A DNA stretch of 5,652 bases from Bacillota bacterium (GCA_023381095.1 JAMCTO010000247.1:583-6234); one strand, 5' to 3'; shown: positions 1 through 5,375, numbered from the stretch's first letter. Notes: a model not told the origin generated them from the letters alone. Made by a program: numbers and translations.

Positions 1-437
1 AGGTCTTACCCCCCCAGAGCGTTCACCGCATGGGAGGATATAGGGTGCAAGCGCGTTCGGCGGAGGCCATCAAGCAGTTGGTGGACGATGCTCGACAACT
101 TACCGAACACGGGGTATCCGCCATTGTGCTCGAGGGAATTCCCGATCGCGTGGCTGAATATGTCACCCATGAGATCTCGGTTCCTACCATTGGCATCGGA
201 GCAGGGGCCGGGTGCGACGGACAAGTTTTAGTGTTTCATGATTGTCTCGGCCTTTCCTCAGGGTATCCAAAATTCGCCCGACCGTTCGAAGATTTGCGCT
301 CCCGGATTATCGACGGTCTCTCCCAATATCGCACCCAAGTCGAAGCGCGTACTTTTCCAAACGACCAGGAAAGTTACCATGTCACCGATCACGAATGGGC
401 AGAGTTTTTGTCTCTAGTGCAAGACACTTCCCCATGA
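1..437 (+). CDS. panB: 3-methyl-2-oxobutanoate hydroxymethyltransferase (ketopantoate hydroxymethyltransferase), 3' part
   Basis: This enzyme transfers a hydroxymethyl group from 5,10-methylenetetrahydrofolate to 2-oxoisovalerate to give ketopantoate, the first committed step of pantothenate and CoA synthesis in the cytoplasm. About 144 C-terminal residues are visible of a family usually near 265-280 long; the reading frame enters from the left edge and the first complete codon is at position 3. Visible family signatures are PPQSVHRMGGYRVQ at the left edge, AIVLEGIP (whose Glu matches the catalytic base, Glu181 of E. coli PanB), and the GIGAGAGCDGQVLVFHD block followed by LGL. The Mg-binding Asp residues and the substrate Lys lie outside the window. 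The tail past FPNDQESYH is slightly long and poorly conserved in the family. The methionine at position 30 is internal, not a start, because family sequence continues upstream of it. The stop codon overlaps the start of panE in ATGA, so the two genes share a message. Confidence 0.97.
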   Translation, partial: VLPPQSVHRMGGYRVQARSAEAIKQLVDDARQLTEHGVSAIVLEGIPDRVAEYVTHEISVPTIGIGAGAGCDGQVLVFHDCLGLSSGYPKFARPFEDLRSRIIDGLSQYRTQVEARTFPNDQESYHVTDHEWAEFLSLVQDTSP

Positions 438-1315
438 AAATCGCAATCTTGGGCACCGGATCCTTGGCTCGCCTTTATGGGGCCGTGTTTGAAGCAGATC
501 ATCCGCTAATGGTAGGACGCCAGCTTGGCCGCTATCAATTGATCGAGCGCGACGACACGCAGAGTTGGCACGTCCCACGGTTTCAGCGGTGGGAAGACCC
601 GGCCCCCGGCCCGTGGCAGGTTGTCTTGATCGCGGTCAAATGGCCAGGGATGCCATTGGCACGGCAGTGGTTGGAACGTTGGGTCCAAGCCGAGACTTAC
701 GTGGTAACGTTGTTAAACGGCATGGGTCAAGAACAGGCGTTGGTCCCCCCGTTAACCATGAGCCAGCTAAGTCCCGCCGTCACCACAGACGCGGCATTTC
801 GCAGTGACAACCCAGCACAGGACATTTGGCGGGTATCAATAAAAGACCATGGCACCGTGCGTCTTACGGAAACCAGCCATGCCAATGAGCAAACTTTAAA
901 ACAACAGGCGGCTTCCTTAAATCTCTGCTGGGAATGGCATCAGTCCGATTATATGTTGCGGCTGCGATGGACTAAACTCATTGCCAATTCGGTGATTAAT
1001 CCGCTCTCGGCACTTTCTGGCCAACCCAATGGGACGCTTTTGCAACTGCCATTGTGGCGTCTTGCTGAGCCGCTCTGCTTAGAAGCCGAAAATGTGGCCC
1101 AATCCGTTGGCGTATCTCTGAATGGAACCTTGAAATGGGTCGCCGATTTGGCATTATCCACGGCATCCAATCGGTCTTCTATGCTGCAAGATGTGCTTTC
1201 CCACCAGCCTTCGGAAATCGAATCGATCACCGGCTATATCGTTCGCCAGGCGAATCAAGCTGGTATTCCCGTGCCTACCCACCAAGCTATCTTGCATTTG
1301 ATTCACCTGCTATGA
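434..1315 (+). CDS. panE: 2-dehydropantoate 2-reductase (ketopantoate reductase)
   Basis: Reduces ketopantoate to pantoate with NADPH, the step directly after PanB. The protein is 293 residues, normal for the family. The N-terminal Rossmann part begins MKIAILGTGSLARLYG, giving the nucleotide-binding glycine loop at residues 7-16. VAVK-type sequence ends in Lys69 and NGMG sits at 95-98, both cofactor or substrate contacts in the family. The C-terminal helical domain has KLIANSVINPLSAL, with Lys181, Asn185 and Asn189 matching E. coli Lys176, Asn180 and Asn184. SSMLQDV around 248-254 and Glu261 in SEIESITGY match the substrate-binding Ser244 and Glu256. The start is placed at the ATG that overlaps the panB stop because the glycine loop must sit at the N-terminus. 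The frame stays open further upstream, but only inside panB. No clear Shine-Dalgarno precedes this ATG, so translation is probably coupled to panB. The assignment rests on these motifs; other ketopantoate reductase-like dehydrogenases exist, but panB next door settles it. Confidence 0.95.
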   Translation: MKIAILGTGSLARLYGAVFEADHPLMVGRQLGRYQLIERDDTQSWHVPRFQRWEDPAPGPWQVVLIAVKWPGMPLARQWLERWVQAETYVVTLLNGMGQEQALVPPLTMSQLSPAVTTDAAFRSDNPAQDIWRVSIKDHGTVRLTETSHANEQTLKQQAASLNLCWEWHQSDYMLRLRWTKLIANSVINPLSALSGQPNGTLLQLPLWRLAEPLCLEAENVAQSVGVSLNGTLKWVADLALSTASNRSSMLQDVLSHQPSEIESITGYIVRQANQAGIPVPTHQAILHLIHLL

Positions 1316-1359
1316 TGACGCCCTCTTTTGGAACCCTATGAAAAAAGGCAGAGGATGGT

Positions 1360-1476
1360 ATGCGAAAATCACTCTGGATAGCTTTGTTAGCATCGGTTTT
1401 CATTTGGGGAATTTGGGGCATGCTTTACCAAAAGCCACTCCATGCTGCCCCGGGTAAATTCGCTGCAAGCTACTGA
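1360..1476 (+). CDS. possible 38-residue membrane or signal-anchored peptide
   Basis: A short frame reading MRKSLWIALLASVFIWGIW at its start, followed by a short tail with LHAAPGK. The layout is two basic residues, then about 19 hydrophobic residues rich in Trp, Ile and Leu (residues 5-23), then a polar tail, as in a single-helix membrane peptide or an uncleaved signal. GAGG at 1351-1354 lies 5 bases before the ATG, a workable ribosome site. It begins 44 bases after panE on the same strand, so it could be on the same transcript. After its TGA the same frame is open for another 72 codons beginning with ATG, so it could also be the stump of a longer gene broken by a stop. I do not recognise a family, and the small size leaves real doubt that it is translated. 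A competing frame starts at ATG 1338 but gives a much less protein-like product. Confidence 0.4.
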   Translation: MRKSLWIALLASVFIWGIWGMLYQKPLHAAPGKFAASY

Positions 1477-1829
1477 ATGACATATCATCCAACTCAAAGC
1501 TTGATAACCCTCACCGTCATCGCGGGATATCTCCACCGAGGCAACAATCTCAACGGCACGCTGATAGTACGGGTTCCGATTCACATCAAGGTGTTCGTCT
1601 ACTTCAGCAACCATGCCCGTCAGCGCCATTCCCCGGCGCTAGTTGCCGACAGAACACCTTCCCCCAAATTTGGCATCCCAGGTGACCGATAGCGTATTGG
1701 CTTAGAGCCTGGCCAGCGGGCATGGTTTGTCTTTCTCATTAGTCAACTGCAAACGATCTCCAACATGGTTTGTGGATTGCCGTTGAGGGCGTCTCTGGAG
1801 GTGTTCCCCAAATCCTCTATGTCTCGCAT
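1387..1829 (-). pseudogene. possible decayed gene, unrecognised (three broken open stretches)
   Basis: Read on the minus strand, this otherwise geneless stretch gives three successive protein-like pieces. The first (1829 down to 1743) starts MRDIEDLGNTSRDALNGN and ends in TGA. The second, in the same frame, continues after that stop (1742 to 1623) with TNHARWPGSKPIRYRSPG and ends in TGA. The third is in another frame (1629 to 1387), contains VAEVDEHLDVNRNPYYQ and is 80 codons long. None has a convincing ribosome site: the ATG at 1629 has only GGGGA directly abutting it. Amino-acid composition is ordinary and mixed rather than the Arg/Pro/Ser-rich pattern typical of chance frames. That is the only reason for proposing a relic. 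I recognise no family, transposases included. It may equally be chance, and the last piece runs into low-quality sequence opposite the small plus-strand frame. Confidence 0.22.
1622..1640. repeat. short GC-rich stem-loop
   Basis: AGCGCC (1622-1627) and GGCGCT (1635-1640) form a perfect 6-bp stem with a 7-base loop. No T-run follows on either strand, so it is a poor terminator. It coincides with the frame change in the putative minus-strand relic. No function can be assigned. Confidence 0.3.
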
Positions 1830-1849
1830 TAAACATTCGTATTGAGACA
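1820..1849. repeat. inverted repeat TGTCTC/GAGACA, operator candidate
   Basis: TGTCTC (1820-1825) and GAGACA (1844-1849) are perfect inverted 6-mers separated by 18 bases. They straddle the putative -35 box and much of the spacer of the promoter for the 78-residue gene. This is where a dimeric repressor or activator would bind. The arms are short, so chance is possible. Confidence 0.3.
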
Positions 1850-1858
1850 CACTATTGC
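1829..1858 (+). promoter_or_regulatory. putative promoter of the 78-residue gene
   Basis: TTAAAC at 1829-1834 as a -35 box and TATTGC at 1853-1858 as a -10 box are 18 bases apart. Transcription would start near 1865, giving a leader of about 20 bases that holds the AAAGGGG ribosome site. Match to the housekeeping consensus is moderate (TTGACA, TATAAT). The call rests on position and spacing. Confidence 0.4.
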
Positions 1859-1870
1859 CACAAAGATGTG

Positions 1871-1877
1871 AAAGGGG
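1871..1877 (+). promoter_or_regulatory. ribosome binding site deciding the start at 1886
   Basis: AAAGGGG lies 8 bases before ATG 1886. A GTG at 1868 in the same frame sits upstream of this site and has no ribosome site of its own, so the ATG is preferred. Confidence 0.7.
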
Positions 1878-1885
1878 CACACGCC

Positions 1886-2122
1886 ATGGTGATTAAAGAC
1901 TTTACATTTTCTGGAGAATTCCCCAATTTCATGGTCCAGGCGGTCCTGGCGTCTGATGATTCGTCACAGGAAAAACCTCACAAATTAACAATCGGCAATC
2001 TTGATTATGTATCCACGTTAAACGAAAAAGAGCTCACATCCCTCATTCATACTGTATACAAGGCGCATCAAGAACCCAAACTTACCGAGGCCATGAAAAG
2101 TTTGGTCGGACACAAATTATAG
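1886..2122 (+). CDS. hypothetical protein, 78 residues, unrecognised
   Basis: I do not recognise this family and assign no function. The protein begins MVIKDFTFSGEFPNF and ends KSLVGHKL. It has no Cys, no signal peptide and no membrane segment, so it is probably a soluble cytoplasmic protein. The first half looks strand-rich (DFTFSGEFPNFMVQAVLAS, then HKLTIGNLDYVSTL). The second half looks helical (NEKELTSLIHTVYKAHQEPKLTEAMKSL), giving a small alpha/beta layout. Charge is mixed, with acidic and basic residues spread evenly. The start is the ATG with AAAGGGG 8 bases upstream; a GTG 18 bases earlier in frame would add six residues but lacks a site. It appears to have its own promoter and ends 4 bases from the stop of the convergent permease gene, with no terminator between. 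It is likely a real gene, judged by start signals, composition and the tight fit. Confidence 0.75.
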   Translation: MVIKDFTFSGEFPNFMVQAVLASDDSSQEKPHKLTIGNLDYVSTLNEKELTSLIHTVYKAHQEPKLTEAMKSLVGHKL

Positions 2123-2126
2123 ATTG

Positions 2127-3287
2127 CTAAGGCCTTGGCGACTTCGGCTTTCGATAGACAATCAAAGCGGCAGCCAAGCCTACAGTCACCAAGGCCGCTG
2201 CCGTCCACGGCATGATGTTCGGTCCCCAAGCGTTATCAACCTCACCGATGAGAGTGCCTCCAACAAAGGTTGCTAAGCCGCTAGCCCCGTTGATGACTCC
2301 CATCGCCGCGCCATGAGCATCTGGTGGGACTGATTCCGCAGCTGCCCGCTGAGCCCCAATGTTAAGCAGTGGATATAGTGGCATCGAAAAAGCGCCGACT
2401 ACGATAGGTGGCCAAGGAGCCAGCGACATAATGACATAAAGCACTGCATAGACCAGCAGAACCCAAGTTAATATGGCTTTGCCTCCCCAACGATCAGCCC
2501 AATGGCCGATGCGCAGTGCTAGCAACCAGCCAAGACCAGTGCTGATGGCGGCGCTCCACCCGACCCACTCGGTAGGGATGCCAAGAAGCCGCAGATACAA
2601 GCCGAAATTGGTAAAAAATCCTTCATTTCCGGAATACGCCAAGAAAAAGGGCAGTACCACCAAAAAAATTGTCATGGGGTGGGGGTGCCCACTACGGTGT
2701 TGCTGTCGGACTGGAACGGTGACTTTTGACGGGTCACGCAATACCAAAACCAACGGCAATATCAGAGCCAGAGCTAAACTCATCATGAGATAAACATAAC
2801 TATGACCACTTAGTCCAAAAATATAGCCTCCCAAAAGACCTCCAGCCATCCATCCGCTGCTTTGCCACTGAAGTCTTTTGGCTAAACGTTGGCCCATATC
2901 GCCTCCGGCTTGCGTCAAAAACGCCAGCGTCGCAGGGGCTAAGGCAGATGAGAACAGGGTCATTACACTGACACCGACTATATAGTCTAAAGGAGATCGG
3001 GTCACTAATATCGCGGAACCTAGCCCCAAATATCCTGCTAGGCCGACCACGGCTAATACCTTTAATCCCGCACGCCGTGCCACTTGCCCCCAGGCCATGG
3101 ATCCAACAAAGGTCGCTAAGGCTGGGAGTGCGGCGGCCAAGCTAGCCAAAAAATATCCCGCTCCTAGCTCTTGGTGCAGATATAAAGGACCATAGCCCAA
3201 CAATGCCAATAAAAAAAAGGCTTCGATAGCAGAGGCTATCAACACTCCCGTGCGCAAACATTCCATCCTCTCATACCAACAACCCAT
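2127..3287 (-). CDS. MFS transporter, 12 membrane segments, exporter-like
   Basis: A secondary permease of the major facilitator superfamily in the cytoplasmic membrane, about 386 residues, normal for the 12-helix drug/sugar exporter type. Hydrophobic segments fall near residues 12-36, 44-66, 76-95, 101-125, 143-160, 163-184, 205-222, 240-260, 270-290, 294-312, 326-348 and 357-377, with a basic, His-rich central loop (185-204). The family's loop motif A appears degenerate in the first half (WGQVARRAGLKVL, 66-78) and well kept in the second (GHWADRWGGKAIL, 261-273). Substrate cannot be read from the sequence. The start is uncertain: ATG 3287 has AGGG only 2 bases away, ATG 3266 has GAGAGG abutting it, and TTG 3257 has the same GAGAGG at 9 bases and would start just before helix 1. 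It is divergent from the kinase-like gene across a region with a 10-bp inverted repeat, so export of a compound linked to that enzyme is a reasonable but unproven idea. Confidence 0.92.
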   Translation of the reverse strand: MGCWYERMECLRTGVLIASAIEAFFLLALLGYGPLYLHQELGAGYFLASLAAALPALATFVGSMAWGQVARRAGLKVLAVVGLAGYLGLGSAILVTRSPLDYIVGVSVMTLFSSALAPATLAFLTQAGGDMGQRLAKRLQWQSSGWMAGGLLGGYIFGLSGHSYVYLMMSLALALILPLVLVLRDPSKVTVPVRQQHRSGHPHPMTIFLVVLPFFLAYSGNEGFFTNFGLYLRLLGIPTEWVGWSAAISTGLGWLLALRIGHWADRWGGKAILTWVLLVYAVLYVIMSLAPWPPIVVGAFSMPLYPLLNIGAQRAAAESVPPDAHGAAMGVINGASGLATFVGGTLIGEVDNAWGPNIMPWTAAALVTVGLAAALIVYRKPKSPRP

Positions 3288-3289
3288 GT

Positions 3290-3318
3290 CCCTGGTCGTT
3301 GCCGTAAAAAACCCTGGT
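3290..3318. repeat. direct repeat CCCTGGT, two copies 22 bases apart
   Basis: CCCTGGT occurs at 3290-3296 and 3312-3318, that is ACCAGGG twice on the minus strand directly before the permease start. The spacing is two DNA turns, compatible with a regulator binding one face, but 7-mers this close can arise by chance. Confidence 0.25.
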
Positions 3319-3333
3319 GCTCACAATCCGTTT

Positions 3334-3370
3334 TTGCGTTAAGATCGATTACGATATCTCCTTAACGCAA
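3334..3370. repeat. perfect 10-bp inverted repeat in the divergent promoter region
   Basis: TTGCGTTAAG (3334-3343) and CTTAACGCAA (3361-3370) are exact reverse complements separated by 17 bases. The repeat lies between the divergently transcribed permease (start 47 bases to its left) and kinase-like gene (start 75 bases to its right). No T-run follows on either strand, so it is not a standard terminator. Binding by a dimeric regulator controlling both genes is the simplest reading. An RNA hairpin in either leader is the alternative. I could not place convincing -35/-10 boxes for either gene here. Confidence 0.6.
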
Positions 3371-3433
3371 CACTGATGTCCAAGATGACAGTGTATCATC
3401 CCCTCATCCACACTGGAATGGAAAATCTTATAT

Positions 3434-3439
3434 GAGGAG
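3434..3439 (+). promoter_or_regulatory. ribosome binding site of the kinase-like gene
   Basis: GAGGAG lies 5 bases before ATG 3445 and fixes that start. Confidence 0.8.
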
Positions 3440-3444
3440 CTCCC

Positions 3445-4362
3445 ATGTCTAATTTGTCCGACCTCAGCGCCCTTAATTTAGCCCCATTATTTCCCACCAC
3501 CTATCTCGGCCAACGTCTTTTACCCGCAGTGCACCCAGGACAAGCCAGTTGGGTTTGGGCAGTCAAAACCATCGAAGGGGAGCGAATCGTTCGCACCAGT
3601 CGTTGGCTCCGTGTTCCTGATGAAGATTTTTGGCAAGCCGCGTTGCGACTGTTCCAGACTGACACTTCGAACATGGCGCAGATTGGCAACCTATATCGCG
3701 ACTTGCGAGCCATATCTGCAATTCCAATTCCGGAAGTGCTCGCCATGCACAAAATCGGAACGCGAACCTTCCTAATTTTAGAGAACCTTCCCGGATATAC
3801 TCTGACCTCCTTTAATGACTTGCCAAATCAAAGCCTGGCAATATTCGGTAAAGCCCTCGCCCAAATCCACAATTATCGATACCCTTGCTTTGGCTCCCTA
3901 CAAATGCCACAAGGATGCCAGCCAGTAACCCAATTTCACACGTTGGCGATCTCCGTAATGGCATATTTGGTCACGCGATACTATTCTCAAGATCGAGATC
4001 TCACGGACTACTGGGCAGAATCTCTGGACCAATGGAAGGACCTGCCCCCGACGGATTTCGCCTCGCCCATCATGCTAGATATGGATCCCTCCCAGTTCCT
4101 TACCGATGGCACGACACTCACTGGCATGGTTGATATCGAACTTTACGTATCAGCTCCTCGGCACCTGGAGCTGATAGGATTGGAATATCTTTTCGATCAA
4201 GATCATGCCAATGCCTTTCGCGTAGGCTATGAGACAATCATGCCCCTGCCTTCTCTTGAACCATTTCGAAAAGCATACCGCCTGCTGCTGCGACTCATGT
4301 CGTTCCAAGGCTCAGTGGACTGGCATTACTGGATGAATGCCCCGATTAGATTTGAAAATTGA
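3445..4362 (+). CDS. divergent phosphotransferase of the APH/choline kinase fold
   Basis: A 305-residue soluble protein with the layout of aminoglycoside phosphotransferase (APH)-like small-molecule kinases. The N-lobe includes GERIVRTSRWL (46-55), where Arg50 stands in the usual Lys/Arg strand position. IPIPEVLAMHKIGTRTFLILENLPGYTL (93-120) resembles the family hinge stretch 'P.P.v...g...flimE.lpG..l'. LAIFGKALAQIH (131-142) matches the 'g..La.LH' helix. The catalytic loop, normally HGDxxxxN, reads MLDMDPSQFL (210-219): Asp212 is kept, His is replaced and Asn is Gln217. The metal-binding motif survives as VDIE (229-232; Asp230, Glu232). Phosphate transfer is therefore possible, but activity is uncertain and the substrate unknown; I would not call it an antibiotic resistance enzyme. 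It has its own GAGGAG site and is divergent from an exporter-like permease. Alternatives are a fructosamine-kinase-like or choline-kinase-like enzyme, or a pseudokinase that binds without catalysing. Fold confidence is good; function is open. Confidence 0.8.
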   Translation: MSNLSDLSALNLAPLFPTTYLGQRLLPAVHPGQASWVWAVKTIEGERIVRTSRWLRVPDEDFWQAALRLFQTDTSNMAQIGNLYRDLRAISAIPIPEVLAMHKIGTRTFLILENLPGYTLTSFNDLPNQSLAIFGKALAQIHNYRYPCFGSLQMPQGCQPVTQFHTLAISVMAYLVTRYYSQDRDLTDYWAESLDQWKDLPPTDFASPIMLDMDPSQFLTDGTTLTGMVDIELYVSAPRHLELIGLEYLFDQDHANAFRVGYETIMPLPSLEPFRKAYRLLLRLMSFQGSVDWHYWMNAPIRFEN

Positions 4363-4747
4363 TCAGGTCCTACTCTGGTTCGTCATTTTGCCAAGAGTTG
4401 CCCTAAAAAAGGCACCTCTGCGCACCTCCGAAGTGCTCTAGCTAGATAGACGCTACTCGCCCGCCGCAACAAGATCGCCTCCGGATACCGTCACGGTCCG
4501 ATTGTGTATCTTCACGACCCGCCAAGGCTTACCCGGCATCCTAAAACTGCTCGCTTACGCTCATTAAATTAAGGACAGCTCGTCACCATTTGTGACAACC
4601 ACGGGATTTTTGCGGTTAGGTGGGCAATCTAAATTCGTGGGAAATTCTTGCATCTTTTAGGTTGTACCGGATGATTTAGAAAAATCGATGCAATCAATTC
4701 GGCCTCGATTGGATGCTCATGCGAGATTTTATGCCGATTGACAGGAA
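4363..4747. other. 385-base intergenic stretch, no gene seen
   Basis: No supported coding frame or RNA gene. Just after the kinase-like stop, ACTCTGG (4372-4378) can pair with CCAAGAGT (4391-4398) leaving one bulged A. It is followed by a small TGCC/GGCA hairpin (4399-4414) with a T/A-rich loop. Together they may end the kinase message, though no T-run follows. GCACCTC occurs twice 10 bases apart (near 4412 and 4422). GTCAC-CATTT-GTGAC (4582-4596) is a perfect 5-bp inverted repeat with a 5-base loop. Nothing here amounts to a recognised element. Confidence 0.5.
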
Positions 4748-4790
4748 GGGTGGCGAAAGACGCTCGGGAGTCAGCTATCTTTCGCCACCC
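4748..4790 (-). terminator. strong hairpin, probable tpx terminator
   Basis: GGGTGGCGAAAGA (4748-4760) and TCTTTCGCCACCC (4778-4790) are perfect 13-bp inverted repeats. Inner GCT (4762-4764) and AGC (4773-4775) extend the stem past small bulges. The hairpin begins 11 bases after the tpx stop on the minus strand. On that strand it is followed by TTCCTGT, only a partial U tract, so termination may be less efficient than in textbook cases, or the hairpin may act as a 3' stabiliser. Confidence 0.75.
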
Positions 4791-4801
4791 ATACCTACGA
4801 C

Positions 4802-5317
4802 TTATGAGATTAACGCCTCTACTGCCCGCAGCGCGGCGGCATAATCAGGATGCTTCCCTATTTCCGGAACATATTCAACATAGCGCACAATATCGTCGGT
4901 ATCCACCACGAATACAGCCCGTGATTCCAGTCTCCAATCTTGCATTAGGGTCCCCCAGTTTTGTCCAAAAGACGCGTTACGAAAGTCAGATAATGTGACA
5001 ATGCCTTCCAACCCGGCCGCACCGCACCAGCGGTTTTGTGCAAACGGCAGATCCATACTCACGGTGAGCACCACGACTTTGTCCCCAAAACGAGAGGCCT
5101 CTTCGTTAAAACGTCGTGTCTGAGTGTCACACACCGGAGTGTCCAAAGAGGGCACCACACTGAGTATACGTACCTTGCCAGCCCAATCTTCTAAAGTTTT
5201 TATGTTTAAACCGCGGTCTACGACTTCAAAATTCGGCGCTTTGTCTCCAAGGTTAACCGCATCACCTGCTAATGGTGTCTGTTCGCCTTTGAATGCTACT
5301 GTTCGCTCCGTCGCCAT
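4802..5317 (-). CDS. tpx: thiol peroxidase (Tpx-type atypical 2-Cys peroxiredoxin)
   Basis: A cytoplasmic peroxidase that reduces hydrogen peroxide and alkyl hydroperoxides using thioredoxin. The 171-residue protein has normal length and clear family blocks: MATERTVAFKG at the N-terminus, GDKAPNFEV at 24-32, and VPSLDTPVCDTQTRRFNEEA with peroxidatic Cys63 and Thr60. SMDLPFAQNRWCGA follows with resolving Cys98, then TLSDFRNASFGQNWG and SRAVFVVD with Arg133, the third member of the active-site triad. The two cysteines would form an intramolecular disulfide, as in Tpx. ATG 5317 is chosen because MATERTV matches the family start and AAAGGAG lies 11 bases upstream. GTG 5326 would add three residues but is only 2 bases from that site. 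It has a probable own promoter, lies downstream of a permease gene on the same strand, and ends before a strong hairpin. No PerR-box-like palindrome is seen. Confidence 0.97.
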   Translation of the reverse strand: MATERTVAFKGEQTPLAGDAVNLGDKAPNFEVVDRGLNIKTLEDWAGKVRILSVVPSLDTPVCDTQTRRFNEEASRFGDKVVVLTVSMDLPFAQNRWCGAAGLEGIVTLSDFRNASFGQNWGTLMQDWRLESRAVFVVDTDDIVRYVEYVPEIGKHPDYAAALRAVEALIS

Positions 5318-5328
5318 GCGTTCCACTG

Positions 5329-5335
5329 CTCCTTT
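5329..5335 (-). promoter_or_regulatory. tpx: ribosome binding site of tpx
   Basis: AAAGGAG on the minus strand. It is 11 bases from ATG 5317 and 2 bases from the in-frame GTG 5326, which decides for the ATG although the spacing is a little long. Confidence 0.75.
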
Positions 5336-5366
5336 CAGTCATCCAAACTTATCCAATTCCCTGACT

Positions 5367-5375
5367 ATCATACCA
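5367..5375 (-). promoter_or_regulatory. extended -10 promoter element for tpx
   Basis: On the minus strand TGG-TATGAT (5375 to 5367) matches an extended -10 (TGnTATAAT) with one mismatch in the hexamer. It is about 30 bases before the tpx ribosome site. No good -35 box is found at 17 bases, which fits an extended -10 promoter. Confidence 0.45.

Noticed and set aside
242..433. Upstream extension of the panE frame, giving a 357-residue product
   Set aside because: It lies wholly inside panB in another frame and would put 64 unrelated residues before the glycine-rich NADPH loop, which belongs at the N-terminus.
1664..1673. Palindrome CCAAATTTGG
   Set aside because: A 10-bp self-complementary site with no promoter or gene end nearby; expected by chance at this length.
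1477..1692. Plus-strand 71-codon frame as a separate gene
   Set aside because: No ribosome site precedes its ATG and it opposes the better-looking minus-strand reading; kept only as part of the interrupted-gene question.
1721..1773. Direct repeat CATGGTTTGT at 1721-1730 and 1764-1773
   Set aside because: Exact but only 10 bases long, 43 bases apart, not placed at a promoter and with no third copy; not enough for an origin, att site or iteron call.
1387..1885. Insertion sequence remnant
   Set aside because: No terminal inverted repeats, target duplication or recognisable transposase motif could be found in the broken frames.
2473..2793. Plus-strand open frame of 106 codons
   Set aside because: It lies opposite the MFS gene and its composition (Arg, Pro, Ser, Lys rich) is that of an antisense reading of a membrane protein.
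3445..4362. Calling the kinase-like protein an aminoglycoside resistance enzyme
   Set aside because: Only the fold and some motifs fit; the catalytic loop lacks the His and Asn typical of true aminoglycoside phosphotransferases.
4738..4998. Plus-strand open frame of 86 codons
   Set aside because: It covers the tpx hairpin and the 3' part of tpx on the other strand; tpx is certain from its motifs, so this is a shadow frame.
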